Shown here: positions 1 to 11,889 of the stretch, piece by piece | Layout of the letters: each line of letters begins with the position of its first letter | How positions within the stretch are numbered: position 1 is the first letter of the stretch | Notes under the pieces: model-generated | The model's input: only the letters and a program-made list of their open reading frames with translations | Databases searched by the model: none | What the model was told of the DNA's origin: nothing | Program-made: the position numbers and the translations under genes | NCBI GenBank assembly: GCA_947497085.1 | Contig: CANMFE010000001.1 | Location: 744,001-808,000, forward strand | Source of the DNA: an uncultured Sphingomonadaceae bacterium | Lineage (GTDB): Bacteria > Pseudomonadota > Alphaproteobacteria > Sphingomonadales > Sphingomonadaceae | Direction: 5' to 3' | DNA length: 64,000 nt

Positions 1-387
1 ATTCCGCGCCTGATTGTCATGAAACTGGGCGGGAATGCCCAATTGCCCGCTCTGCCCGAAACTAAGCCTGTGGCATGGAATCCACCCGAACGGATCGGCG
101 GAGACGCACAGGTTGCGCAGGGGCGGCAGCTTTACATGCGATATTGCTCGGTCTGCCATGGCGGCGGCGCGGTGGGTGGCGGCGTGCTTCCCGACCTGCG
201 CCGCTCTGGCACGCTTGCCGGCCCGGCTGCATGGAATAAGGTCGTGCTGGAAGGGCTGCTGAAAGACAACGGCATGATCGGCTTCGCCCCCGTGCTGTCG
301 GCCAGCGAAAGCGAGGCAGTGCGCGCCTATGTGATTGACCGCGCCCATTACGGCGCAGAGCATAGTGAAACATTAGCTGTAGAGTGA
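1..387 (+). CDS. C-terminal cytochrome c domain of a truncated (window edge) quinohemoprotein-type dehydrogenase
   Basis: The frame is open from base 1, so the gene starts upstream of the window; the Met at 19 is internal. The visible ~128 residues contain one CSVCH heme c motif (CxxCH), preceded by a region typical of the linker after a PQQ beta-propeller, and followed by a Met (in NGMIGF) that may be the sixth heme ligand. Families with this C-terminal arrangement are PQQ-dependent alcohol dehydrogenases that pass electrons from periplasmic alcohol oxidation to the heme. Only the cytochrome domain is seen, so the propeller and the substrate are inferred. The stop is TGA at 385-387. Confidence 0.7.
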   Translation: MPRLIVMKLGGNAQLPALPETKPVAWNPPERIGGDAQVAQGRQLYMRYCSVCHGGGAVGGGVLPDLRRSGTLAGPAAWNKVVLEGLLKDNGMIGFAPVLSASESEAVRAYVIDRAHYGAEHSETLAVE

Positions 388-397
388 TGCATGCCAC

Positions 398-440
398 TGC
401 CTAAATAATAGGCAAGCTCGGGCCATCACTGCCTATTATA
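398..440. promoter_or_regulatory. Inverted repeat plus partial direct copy between cytochrome and glnB
   Basis: TGCCTA at 398-403 is mirrored by TAGGCA at 409-414, and a second TGCCTATTATA copy begins at 430. The arrangement could be a weak terminator of the upstream gene or a paired operator. There is no clear T-tract. Function is unknown. Confidence 0.25.
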
Positions 441-497
441 CGCGCATAATGGACATGCATTAAAACCTGCATCCCTGCATTTCCGCCCATTGCGCAT

Positions 498-513
498 TTG
501 GCATGCTATTTGA
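498..513 (+). promoter_or_regulatory. Sigma-54-like promoter candidate upstream of glnB
   Basis: TTGGCATG followed by TTTGA resembles a -24/-12 element (consensus TGGCAC-N5-TTGC) with the -24 GG in place and GA instead of GC at -12. It lies about 100 bases before the glnB start. Nitrogen-regulated glnB promoters are often sigma-54 dependent, which makes the match plausible, but the -12 GC is not intact. Confidence 0.3.
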
Positions 514-579
514 AAGGCAATGATGCAACAGATGCGGGCGCTTCGTGCGCGCGCGGGTTTTTTGCGAGATTTCGGCTGA

Positions 580-954
<375 letters not shown>

Positions 955-1015
955 ATTTCCAACTCTCAACCAACAGGTATGCCGACAAAAAAGGCACTGC
1001 ACAGAAAGGGCTAAC

Positions 1016-2428
1016 ATGCGCAAATCGCCAGCAGATATAATAGACTTGATCAAGGAAAATGACATTGAATGGGTCGATGTCCGCTTCACCGATCCACGCG
1101 GCAAGTGGCAGCACCTGTCCATGTGCGCGAGTGTGATTGACGAGGACGCGCTGGAAGACGGCCTGATGTTCGACGGCTCGTCCATCGCAGGGTGGAAAGC
1201 GATCAACGAGTCCGACATGATCCTGCGCCCGGACCTGGACGCGGCCTATATGGATCCGTTTTCCGCCACGCCAATGCTTATCCTGTTCTGCGACATTGTC
1301 GAGCCTGGCACCGGGCAGCTTTATGCGCGAGACCCGCGTTCCACTGCAAAACGCGCCGAGGCATATCTCAAATCCACCGGCATTGGCGACACGGTCTATG
1401 TCGGGCCAGAGCCTGAATTCTTCATGTTCGACGATGTTCGTATCGAAGATGGCTATGCAGGGTCCGGATTCCAGCTTGATGATATAGAGCTGCCAACCAA
1501 CACCGGCACTGAATATCCGACTGGCAATATGGGCCACCGCCCGCGTGCCAAGGGCGGCTATTTCCCGGTCGCGCCGGTGGACAGCGCCATGGACATTCGC
1601 GGTGAAATGGTTGCCACCATGATGGAAATGGGCCTGCCGATGGACAAGCACCATCACGAAGTTGCCGCCGCGCAGCACGAGCTGGGTCTCACATTCGGCA
1701 CGCTTGTCGAAACCGCCGACCGCATCCAGATTTACAAATATGTCGTGCAGCAGGTCGCCCATGCTTACGGCAAGACCGCGACGTTCATGCCCAAGCCGAT
1801 CAAGGATGATAATGGCTCCGGCATGCACACGCATATGTCGATCTGGGACGGCAAAAAACCACTCTTTGCGGGCAATGGGTATGCAGGCCTGTCTGACATG
1901 GCGCTGCATTATATTGGCGGTGTCATCAAGCATGCCAAGGCGTGCAACGCGTTCACCAACCCCGCGACCAACAGCTACAAACGCCTGGTTCCGGGCTTTG
2001 AAGCGCCGGTACTGCTCGCCTATTCGAGCCGCAACCGCTCCGCTTCCTGCCGCATCCCCTATGGCAGCGGTGACAAGGCGAAACGCGTCGAATTCCGTTT
2101 CCCCGATGCGCTGGCCAACCCATATCTTTCCTGTGCGGCACTGCTGATGGCGGGTCTGGACGGTATCCAGAACAAGATTCATCCAGGCGATGCCATGGAC
2201 AAGAATCTCTATGACCTGCCACCCGCAGAGCTCGCTGAAGTACCCACGGTATGCGGCTCACTTCGCGAGGCACTGGAGGCGCTGGAGGCCGACCACGAGT
2301 TCCTGCTGAAAGGCGATGTATTCACCAAGGATCAGATTGACGCCTATCTCGAACTGAAATGGGAAGAAGTCAGCCGCCTGGAAACAACACCGTCACCGGT
2401 GGAATTCGATATGTATTATTCGTCCTGA
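1016..2428 (+). CDS. glnA: Glutamine synthetase type I
   Basis: Forms glutamine from glutamate, ammonia and ATP in the cytoplasm. The 470-residue product is the normal length for GS-I (dodecameric, beta-type). Visible signatures are DGSSIAGW near residue 50, the catalytic-site segments around GPEPEFF and HHHEV, and KNLYDLPP with the adenylylation Tyr399, implying control by GlnE. I chose ATG 1016 because the conserved N-terminus starts there; the frame is open further upstream but would overlap glnB. It is followed by a strong hairpin at 2455-2489. Likely co-transcribed with glnB. Confidence 0.96.
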   Translation: MRKSPADIIDLIKENDIEWVDVRFTDPRGKWQHLSMCASVIDEDALEDGLMFDGSSIAGWKAINESDMILRPDLDAAYMDPFSATPMLILFCDIVEPGTGQLYARDPRSTAKRAEAYLKSTGIGDTVYVGPEPEFFMFDDVRIEDGYAGSGFQLDDIELPTNTGTEYPTGNMGHRPRAKGGYFPVAPVDSAMDIRGEMVATMMEMGLPMDKHHHEVAAAQHELGLTFGTLVETADRIQIYKYVVQQVAHAYGKTATFMPKPIKDDNGSGMHTHMSIWDGKKPLFAGNGYAGLSDMALHYIGGVIKHAKACNAFTNPATNSYKRLVPGFEAPVLLAYSSRNRSASCRIPYGSGDKAKRVEFRFPDALANPYLSCAALLMAGLDGIQNKIHPGDAMDKNLYDLPPAELAEVPTVCGSLREALEALEADHEFLLKGDVFTKDQIDAYLELKWEEVSRLETTPSPVEFDMYYSS

Positions 2429-2454
2429 CCTTTTGGGCAGGTTGAACACATAAA

Positions 2455-2489
2455 GAAGCCCGGCCTGTAACTTGTACAGGCCGGGCTTC
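2455..2489. terminator. Strong hairpin between glnA and katG
   Basis: A perfect 15-bp stem (2455-2469 with 2475-2489) and a 5-base loop lie between two convergent genes. There is no clear T-tract on either side, so it may work as a bidirectional transcription end or 3' stabiliser. Confidence 0.6.
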
Positions 2490-2514
2490 GTGTCGCATGA
2501 GGGGGTGAATGCGA

Positions 2515-4797
<2,283 letters not shown>

Positions 4798-5008
4798 TTA
4801 ATTTTGTAATAGTAATCGGATTATACACTTATTCAAGATTCTGTCCTACACGGCTATGCGTATGCTAGGTTACGTGTGGCTCTTTGACAGTGATGGACTA
4901 AACAGAAAACGGTGCAAAACATGGGTTTCTAGGTGCGACTTTCGTGACTTTGTGGGCGGGAAGACCGCGGATGTGGTTCCTGTCCCTCCCGGCTGTTTTT
5001 TGCTTTTA

Positions 5009-5224
5009 TGCGTTGAAGCGCGCGGCACCGGAGTCTCCTTATCCCTCACGGCCGTTTTTCACTAACGTGAAAAGCCTGCGGGAACGCGGTACCAGCCCTC
5101 TCCCCCGCCCAGCCTCCCGATATACTAGCGGGTTACACTATCGGGAGGCTGGGCGGGGGAGAGGGCTGGTACCGCTTTGCGAACGAGAGTGACCCAAAAA
5201 GACCCGGAGCGTGAGCGAACAGGT
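5009..5224. repeat. Dispersed long-palindrome element, copy 1
   Basis: The core is a perfect 37-bp inverted repeat, 5086-5122 against 5139-5175, around a 16-base loop. Bases 5009-5038 match the left flank of a second copy (56401-56430) at 28 of 30 positions, and the GTGAGCGAACAG end near 5211-5222 is shared too. Copy 1 carries extra sequence between left flank and core. See the copy at 56401-56526. Not coding. Confidence 0.7.
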
Positions 5225-5243
5225 TTAAAGACTCCTCTTTCCC

Positions 5244-5400
5244 CGTCATTTCAGCGCAGGCTGGAATCCAGATAACACATCATATGGCGGATGGCCTGTA
5301 ACCTCTGGCAGGCCGTTTATAATGACAGGCTGTGGCCATGTTGCAAATCCCGCAGCCCGCCCGCGCCCTTATCTGGACCCCAGCCTGCGCTGGGGTGACG
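5244..5400. repeat. Intergenic inverted repeat (CGTCA...AGCGCAGGCTGG type)
   Basis: An outer arm starting CGTCA at 5244 is mirrored by an arm ending TGACG at 5400; both contain AGCGCAGGCTGG/CCAGCCTGCGCT and ATCCAGATAA/TTATCTGGA. This resembles dispersed palindromic repeats common between sphingomonad genes. A smaller GGCCTG-containing hairpin sits inside. Confidence 0.55.
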
Positions 5401-5601
5401 TATAGGGAGACGGCGTGCGAAAGCGGAAAGCAGCCGTGAGGGAGACAGAAGCTCCAGCACATGACACAGTGGGACCTTCCAAGGTGCAGCTTCGCTGGAA
5501 ACCCTAGATTTTCGTTATTTACAGCATATGCGATTTATTCCAGGTGGGACCTTTGGGCTGCTGGACGCAGTCGTATTGTCGGTTCGCTTTCCAGCAGACT
5601 C

Positions 5602-6825
5602 TCAGGTAACCTTGGCCGCTGCGCTATATTGTGGTTTCTGCCACTCACCACTGTCCATAATTCCGCTAAGAATATCCACGCCGCGCCAGATATCTTCAAA
5701 CCCCAGATAAAGCGGCGTCAGGCCAAGACGGAGTATGTCAGGCGCGCGGAAATCACCGATCACACCGTGCGCGATCAAGGCATTGTTGATCGGCCATGCA
5801 TGCTCATGGACAAAGCTGATATGGCTGCCGCGCTCCGCTGCATCGGTTGGCGAAACCATCTGGAACTGCGGGCAGCGCTCCGCCATAAGGCCCGCCATAT
5901 AATCGAACAGCGCCTGCGATTTCTCCCAGATCGCCTGCATATCGGCCTCTGCCATGATATCCACGCCCGCTTCCAGCGCGAGCATGGACAATATGGATGG
6001 CGTGCCCACAAGCATACGGTCGAGCCCGGATGCAGGCTCATAGGCATCCTCGAACGCAAATGGCCGTTTATGTCCCATCCAGCCTTGCAGCGGCGAGCGC
6101 AGCGCCTCCTGCTGGTCTTTGGCAACATAGATAAAGGCGGGCGCGCCAGGGCCACCGTTGAGATATTTATAACCGCATCCGACCGCATATTGCGCACCAT
6201 CACGCGGCAGATCAAGCGGGACAGCACCGGTGCTGTGGCTCAAGTCCCAGATCAGCGGCACATCCCTGCCCCGCGCTGCCGCCGTTACACCAGCCATATC
6301 AAAGCGGATCCCGGTCTTGTAATGCACATGGGTAAGAAGAATGGCCGCCGTATCCTCTGCAATCGCTTCGACAATGGCGTCACGTGACAGCAGTTTAAGC
6401 TCCAGCCCCAATATCTCGGCTGCTCCTGCCGCGACATGCGCATCGGTCGGGAAATTGCCCGCCTCGCTGATGATATGCGTGGCGTCCGGGCGCTCGCGCG
6501 CCAGCGCGGTGAGCAGCTTGAAGATATTGACCGACACGCTGTCGGCGACAATCACTTCATCCTTTGCAGCGCCGATCAGCGCCGCAATCTTGCCACCGAT
6601 GCGTTGCGGCGCACCGATCCAGTCATTGCTGTTCCAGCTGCGGATCAGGTCATGGCCCCATTGCCGCTCAACCGCATCCTGCATGAGCGCCTTCGCCTTT
6701 TTTGGCAGCGGCCCCAGCGAGTTGCCGTCCAGATAGATAACATCATCAGGCAGATCGAAATGTTGCCGCCACCCCTTTAGTGGATCAGTCGCGTCGCGCA
6801 CCTTTGCTTCTTCCAGGCTGCTCAT
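5602..6825 (-). CDS. kynU: Kynureninase
   Basis: PLP enzyme that cleaves kynurenine to anthranilate and alanine in tryptophan breakdown. It has 407 residues, normal for the family. Recognisable are YLDGNSLGPLP near the N-terminus, the PLP-contact WDLSHSTGA, and the Schiff-base Lys in CGYKYLNGGPG. Its ATG overlaps the stop of the upstream hydrolase by four bases (6822-6825), so the two are translationally coupled. Anthranilate-using or tryptophan dioxygenase genes are not in the window. Confidence 0.95.
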   Translation of the reverse strand: MSSLEEAKVRDATDPLKGWRQHFDLPDDVIYLDGNSLGPLPKKAKALMQDAVERQWGHDLIRSWNSNDWIGAPQRIGGKIAALIGAAKDEVIVADSVSVNIFKLLTALARERPDATHIISEAGNFPTDAHVAAGAAEILGLELKLLSRDAIVEAIAEDTAAILLTHVHYKTGIRFDMAGVTAAARGRDVPLIWDLSHSTGAVPLDLPRDGAQYAVGCGYKYLNGGPGAPAFIYVAKDQQEALRSPLQGWMGHKRPFAFEDAYEPASGLDRMLVGTPSILSMLALEAGVDIMAEADMQAIWEKSQALFDYMAGLMAERCPQFQMVSPTDAAERGSHISFVHEHAWPINNALIAHGVIGDFRAPDILRLGLTPLYLGFEDIWRGVDILSGIMDSGEWQKPQYSAAAKVT

Positions 6826-7718
6826 TTCAGGCCATATTCCTTCAGGATCAGTTCGCGCTGCCGCCCCCAGCTTTCACTATCCGGCGCGACCAGCTCAACA
6901 TGTCCTTCACGCGCCGTTTCAATAAGTTCAGGAGAGGCACTACCCAGCAGGCCGATATAGCGCCGCGCAAAGCCCGGCGGCGCGATTTTATCGAGCGTAT
7001 TGTGGAACAGCACCTGCCGCACGCCGCTCTGTACCATTTCCGGCGGTGATGTCAGCGCAAATTCGCCCGCCGACATTTTGGCGGGTGCTTCAGTGCCGCA
7101 GGGATGCCCTTCACGCTTCATGCCCTCGCGCAGGTCGGGCAAACCGCCCTGGCTGATGGCAAGGTCCAGCTCTACCGGTGTATCACCGCGCAATGGACCG
7201 GCAGGCATGGCAGGACGGTTGGCAAGCCAGAGCGCCAGATGCCCGCCCGCACTGTGGCCGATGCCAATAATCTTATCGGTGCGAAAATCATATGTCTCTG
7301 CCTGCGCCACAAACATGTCGGCGGCAAGCCCCACATCTTCGAACGTGCCGGGATATCCTCCGCCATCCCGGTCCACACCGCGATATTCGATATTCCACAC
7401 GCCCACGCCATGCGCCCGCAAATCGTCGGCAATCCAGTTCATGATATCACGTTCGGCAATGTCAGTCTGCCAGCACCCGCCATGGATCATGATGACCGCT
7501 GGGTGCGTGCCGTTGCCTGCCGGTTTCCACACATCGACCAGCTGTAATGGATCATCGCCATAGCGGATCGTGGCGTCGGGTTTTGGCTGCTCCCGTTCCA
7601 GCAGGTCCGGCCATTCCATAATCGCTGTTTCCGCTTCTTCCACTATCGACCGCTCCCTTTTTGGTTCACCGCATGCCGATAACAGAGCTATCGGCAGCAA
7701 TAGATGCCAGCAACGCAT
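6822..7718 (-). CDS. Lipoprotein alpha/beta hydrolase, candidate kynurenine formamidase
   Basis: A 298-residue alpha/beta hydrolase with an oxyanion motif HGGCW and nucleophile elbow GHSAGGH. HGGxW is the signature of the eukaryote-type arylformamidase (kynurenine formamidase) group, and the gene is coupled to kynU, so N-formylkynurenine is an attractive substrate; this is inference. The start at 7718 gives a signal peptide ending LLSAC, a lipobox, predicting a lipid-anchored envelope protein, which is unusual for a step in cytoplasmic tryptophan catabolism. A longer in-frame start exists but would bury the signal. It lies one base after tamB. Confidence 0.75.
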   Translation of the reverse strand: MRCWHLLLPIALLSACGEPKRERSIVEEAETAIMEWPDLLEREQPKPDATIRYGDDPLQLVDVWKPAGNGTHPAVIMIHGGCWQTDIAERDIMNWIADDLRAHGVGVWNIEYRGVDRDGGGYPGTFEDVGLAADMFVAQAETYDFRTDKIIGIGHSAGGHLALWLANRPAMPAGPLRGDTPVELDLAISQGGLPDLREGMKREGHPCGTEAPAKMSAGEFALTSPPEMVQSGVRQVLFHNTLDKIAPPGFARRYIGLLGSASPELIETAREGHVELVAPDSESWGRQRELILKEYGLK

Positions 7719-7719
7719 G

Positions 7720-10700
7720 TCAGTAATCTTTCGATATGCGCACATTGACGCTTTCACGGCCCAATGTCGATATGCTGGACAGGATGGAAAGCCAGCGGGT
7801 AATCTGGAATTCCACTTGGGTAGCGCTATAACCTCGCCCGTCCGTCACAACCTCCACATAGGCGCGCCGGTTTATATATTTGCCCGCCGCGATCGATGTT
7901 TTCTGGCCTGTCGCGGCATCGGCACCGATAATTCGCAGCCGGTCCAAACCAACGGCAGAGCGCAGCTGGTTAATGGGATCCAGCCCGCCACCTGTGCGCA
8001 GCGATGCCACCGCTGCCGCCAGCTGTACCGCCTCGGCAGCGCTGATATCGTTGATGGACGTGCCGAACAGCAATCTTGCCAGCAACTCTTCTTCCGGCAT
8101 GGCAGGCACAGAGTTAAATGTTATTTCAGGCCGCAGTCCGGTACCATTTACATTGATGGTCGCGTCCAGCCCCCGCGCATCGGCAATGGCAACAATATCA
8201 AGCCGCGGATCGGGCGGAGAGTTCCCGCGGAAAGAAATACGGCCGCGTTCGAGCTCAAAACTGCGTCCGGCGAAAATATAGTCACCGCGCACAAGGTCCG
8301 CCTGCCCGCTTATGCGCGGCGCATCTACCGTACCCCTGAGCCTGATGTCGGCGCCCCACTCACTTTCCAGACCAAGGCCCGTAACATCCAGCCGGTTGCG
8401 CGCCTTGGCAGTGATATCATAGCGCCATGGACTGCTGGCCACGCGCGGCGGCAGTTCGTCAGCACGGCGATTGACTTCACGGTACGCAATATTGGGGAGT
8501 TTGTTTTCAATTTCCGAATTACCCAGCCGAAAACGGCCCTTGTTGATCGTTACATTGCCGCCCAGTACGCCGCCATTGCCGCTTGATTTGATTGTAATCG
8601 GCCCAGTGACAGTCGCGGCTATATCATCGCGGTTCAGCAGCTGCGCGCGATTGGCGCGCAATGTCAGGTTGACACCCACACCTTGGTCCACGCCCAGATC
8701 CACAGTTCCATTGCCTGTGACAGTTCCCCCACCAGGGGCAGAGCCTGTAAAACCTGTCAGGGTCAGTACTGACCCGGAAAACCGGCCGCGCGCCTTGATA
8801 TTCTCAACAACCGTGCCGGAAAGCGCGCTTTCCAGCCGTGCATTGCCCGTGGCAAGGGAACCACGGATTTGCGGGTTTTCCAGGCTACCCGTAACATCCG
8901 CCGCGAGATCCACCTTGCCGGTCAGGTCGAACACTTCGACTTTAACCAGCCGCCATAACGCATCGGCAGGGCCCGCATAGCGCACCTGCGCGAACAGGCG
9001 CCCACGCTCCAGCCTCTGCATCAGAGAGCCAGACGCAGGCAGTGCCGAAATCCGCGCCTGAAAACGGCCCAGGCTGTTTTCCTTGTCGCGCAGCACGCCC
9101 CGCAATGACAAAGCGCTCGCTCCCAAAGCGGCATTGACCGCCGCATCCACGGGACGCGAAGTGAGTACCAGCCCGGAACGCGTCAGCTGGTTGATCTGCA
9201 GCTTTGCAGTACCGGTTGGCGCAGCGCCTTTCTCCTGCCGATATTCGACAATACCCGATGCGGTGCCGCCCAGCCCAAGTTCCGCCACACCCAGATCGGC
9301 CAGCGCGAGTGGCATTTTCGACATCTGGAAATCCATGTCTGTTATGCCGCCGCCAAAACGCCCCGACAGCACCGTTGCGCCCTGCCCCACATTGACGCGG
9401 GTTTGCGCAAGGTTCCAGCCACCGCCTTTCAGCCGGCGCAGCACACCATTGCGCGGCATTGCAATCTTGCGGCGGCCATATTTCCCATTGGCTGTAAACC
9501 GTACCGTGTTCGGCGCAATATTCGCGGCCGTGCGCAGCTCAAAACGGCTGCCACGGCGTCCGGCAATATTTGCCGTTACACGCCCCGCACCATTGGTGAG
9601 CTTTGCCGCAGCGTCCACCTTGCCGATGAACAGGTTGCCGCGCCTTAGACCCTGAGCGTTCAGGGTCGCGTCAATATCGCTGCGCCCCGTGACCAGTAAT
9701 GCGGTGACATCCAGCTTGCCCTGGCTCACTGTGATGGGCGTATCGCCTTCAAACCGCGCATTACGCGCTGTCAAATCGGCTATGATACGCTGCCCTGCAC
9801 CCTGCGGGCTAATAGCCAGATTGCCATTAATTCCGCCGCCGGATGCGGCCAGATTACCACTTAGCGCCATACCGTCCGCAATCAGATCACCGCGCAACCG
9901 GGTTTTTGATACCAGCAGGTTATCAATACGGATCAGCGTTTTGCCCTGCGGCTGCGCGAATATCTGTGCCAGGCCGCTGAAAGGCCCGAGAGTTGAGCCG
10001 CCCTTTGCATTGATTTCAAACCCATCCGCAATCGGTGCCAGTGCCAGCCTGACCTGTTTAAGACCAAGGGAAGGTAACGGGTCCTCCAGCAGCAGCTCTG
10101 CGTTCGCTGTATCGGGCTTACCCGCAAAATCAAGCGCGAATGGGCCATATTGGTCGTGTGTACCCTTGGCGACAAGCTGGATATTACCATCCGCAAGGCG
10201 GCGTCCAGAGCCAGTCGCACGCAATTTACTAGCCGATAAGCGCAATTGGTCCACAAGCAACGGCAAACCTCGCCCGACACTGAAATTGGTCGCAACACGG
10301 ATATTTTCCCCAGCAATGCCAACAAGCGTTTTGTTTTCCACCCGCTGCATCAATGCAGTGGCATTACCGCTGAGTTTCCAGGGCGTCCCACCACCAAATG
10401 TCAGGCGCAAATTGCTGTTCACATTGGCAGCGCCCACATTTTCGATTGCCAGCGCTGGGAACAGCGCATTACCGAAAAGCGCATAGACGCCGCGACGCTG
10501 CGCGGGGCGAAGTTCGAAGTCTGCTTTCATCCCCTCTGCCGTGAGCGCGATATCATCCGACAGGAAGCGGCCATTACGCCAGATAATGTCACCCCGCGCA
10601 GCAAGCCCGCGCAACGTGCGCTCCACAAGCGCATTCTCATTGCGGACACCAGCAGAACGGAGCTCCACGGGAATAAATGCCCGTGTCCCGTTCCAGTTCG

Positions 10701-11889
10701 CAGTCCCGCTTATAACGGGTTCTGCGAACACAAAACCTGACGCGTCCAGACTATCCGCCCGCACCGTATAATCGGCATCAAGATCACCGAAAGGCCCGTC
10801 CAGAACGGCATCAAACCGGGCATCACGTAGTGCAATATCCTCTCCCAGCAGGTTCTCATTGCGCAACCGCCCATCAAGCTGCATGGCAGCAAAAATATTC
10901 TCGCCCAGATCAACGGCCCCGACAGCACGGGCCACCAGGGCTGGTGACTGGATACGCATCGCGCCATCCAGAACGCGGCCCTCCATCGTGCCAGCGCCAT
11001 TGAAGCTCACCACCTCGCCCAGCAATTGCTGTGTCACACCGGATACAAATGGCCGCGGATAGGCCTGACCAATCAGCTGCCCTTCGCCATCACGCAGATA
11101 GAGCTTGGCTGCAGTGAGCATGGCCGGACCGGAATCGATACGGAGGGCCCCTTCCCATTGCTGCCAGTCTCCATCACCGACTATGCGGCCACGGAAACTG
11201 TCATCCAGTCCTGCAATCGCGCCAATAACACCACCCTCAGGCGCGTTGATATCCGCATTGAGCGATAGTTTATTGGCATCAGGGACAGCGTCCAGATGCA
11301 CCAAAATGCGGTCATCACCCCCCTTAACACCCGCCAGCACGTTCATCCTGACAATCCCTGACGCAACCTCCGCACTGATATCCACGTCCGCAACCTGCCT
11401 ACGCCCCGCAACCCGCTCTTCAATCACAAGGTCTTCGGCATGCAGTTTTGCTATTGATATATCGAAGCCCGGTAAAAGCGGACTGTCTTCATCCAGCAAG
11501 GTAAATTTCGGACGCTTAAGCAGGCGGCCCCGGTCAATGATGAGCTCGCGAATATCGAGTTTATTGCCAATCCAGGCAAGCGGTCTCCAGTCAAGCTGTG
11601 CCTTGGGAGCTTCAAAAAACAGCCCTTCGGGATCATAGGCCCGGACACCTTTCAGCGTGCTTTTGCCATAGACCGAGCCATTAATTTCATCAATTTCGAT
11701 GCGCAGCCCGTTTGCAAATTCATAGGAGCTAAGCTGCTCTGTCAGGAAACGGCGGCCAATGGAGGTGTCCAGCATCAGGGCCGCCGCGACCAGCAGGGCA
11801 AGCGCTGCGAACAACGCGAAAATCAAACGCCTTGGCCAGCGCCACCAGCTTTTGGGCGGCTTTACCTTCTCGGCATCTGTATACCCCAT
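7720..11889 (-). CDS. tamB: TamB-family translocation/assembly module protein
   Basis: 1389 residues: a short cytoplasmic N-terminus, one membrane anchor (about residues 18-42, rich in Leu/Ala), a very long repetitive beta-rich body, and a C-terminal TamB (DUF490) domain over roughly the last 350 residues. AsmA/TamB-like proteins span the periplasm as a beta-groove and help outer-membrane protein assembly or phospholipid transport with TamA. Its start shares one base with the tamA stop (11889), the classic tamA-tamB arrangement. Confidence 0.92.
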   Translation of the reverse strand: MGYTDAEKVKPPKSWWRWPRRLIFALFAALALLVAAALMLDTSIGRRFLTEQLSSYEFANGLRIEIDEINGSVYGKSTLKGVRAYDPEGLFFEAPKAQLDWRPLAWIGNKLDIRELIIDRGRLLKRPKFTLLDEDSPLLPGFDISIAKLHAEDLVIEERVAGRRQVADVDISAEVASGIVRMNVLAGVKGGDDRILVHLDAVPDANKLSLNADINAPEGGVIGAIAGLDDSFRGRIVGDGDWQQWEGALRIDSGPAMLTAAKLYLRDGEGQLIGQAYPRPFVSGVTQQLLGEVVSFNGAGTMEGRVLDGAMRIQSPALVARAVGAVDLGENIFAAMQLDGRLRNENLLGEDIALRDARFDAVLDGPFGDLDADYTVRADSLDASGFVFAEPVISGTANWNGTRAFIPVELRSAGVRNENALVERTLRGLAARGDIIWRNGRFLSDDIALTAEGMKADFELRPAQRRGVYALFGNALFPALAIENVGAANVNSNLRLTFGGGTPWKLSGNATALMQRVENKTLVGIAGENIRVATNFSVGRGLPLLVDQLRLSASKLRATGSGRRLADGNIQLVAKGTHDQYGPFALDFAGKPDTANAELLLEDPLPSLGLKQVRLALAPIADGFEINAKGGSTLGPFSGLAQIFAQPQGKTLIRIDNLLVSKTRLRGDLIADGMALSGNLAASGGGINGNLAISPQGAGQRIIADLTARNARFEGDTPITVSQGKLDVTALLVTGRSDIDATLNAQGLRRGNLFIGKVDAAAKLTNGAGRVTANIAGRRGSRFELRTAANIAPNTVRFTANGKYGRRKIAMPRNGVLRRLKGGGWNLAQTRVNVGQGATVLSGRFGGGITDMDFQMSKMPLALADLGVAELGLGGTASGIVEYRQEKGAAPTGTAKLQINQLTRSGLVLTSRPVDAAVNAALGASALSLRGVLRDKENSLGRFQARISALPASGSLMQRLERGRLFAQVRYAGPADALWRLVKVEVFDLTGKVDLAADVTGSLENPQIRGSLATGNARLESALSGTVVENIKARGRFSGSVLTLTGFTGSAPGGGTVTGNGTVDLGVDQGVGVNLTLRANRAQLLNRDDIAATVTGPITIKSSGNGGVLGGNVTINKGRFRLGNSEIENKLPNIAYREVNRRADELPPRVASSPWRYDITAKARNRLDVTGLGLESEWGADIRLRGTVDAPRISGQADLVRGDYIFAGRSFELERGRISFRGNSPPDPRLDIVAIADARGLDATINVNGTGLRPEITFNSVPAMPEEELLARLLFGTSINDISAAEAVQLAAAVASLRTGGGLDPINQLRSAVGLDRLRIIGADAATGQKTSIAAGKYINRRAYVEVVTDGRGYSATQVEFQITRWLSILSSISTLGRESVNVRISKDY

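Noticed and set aside
4856..5065. Short open frames between katG and kynU
   Set aside because: No recognisable protein features; overlap the repeat elements.
5086..5175. CRISPR or attachment site reading of the long palindrome
   Set aside because: Only one palindrome here with no spacers or nearby integrase; second copy is far away as a dispersed repeat.
5461..6387. 308-residue open frame on the plus strand over kynU
   Set aside because: Antisense to kynU, which has complete motifs and length.
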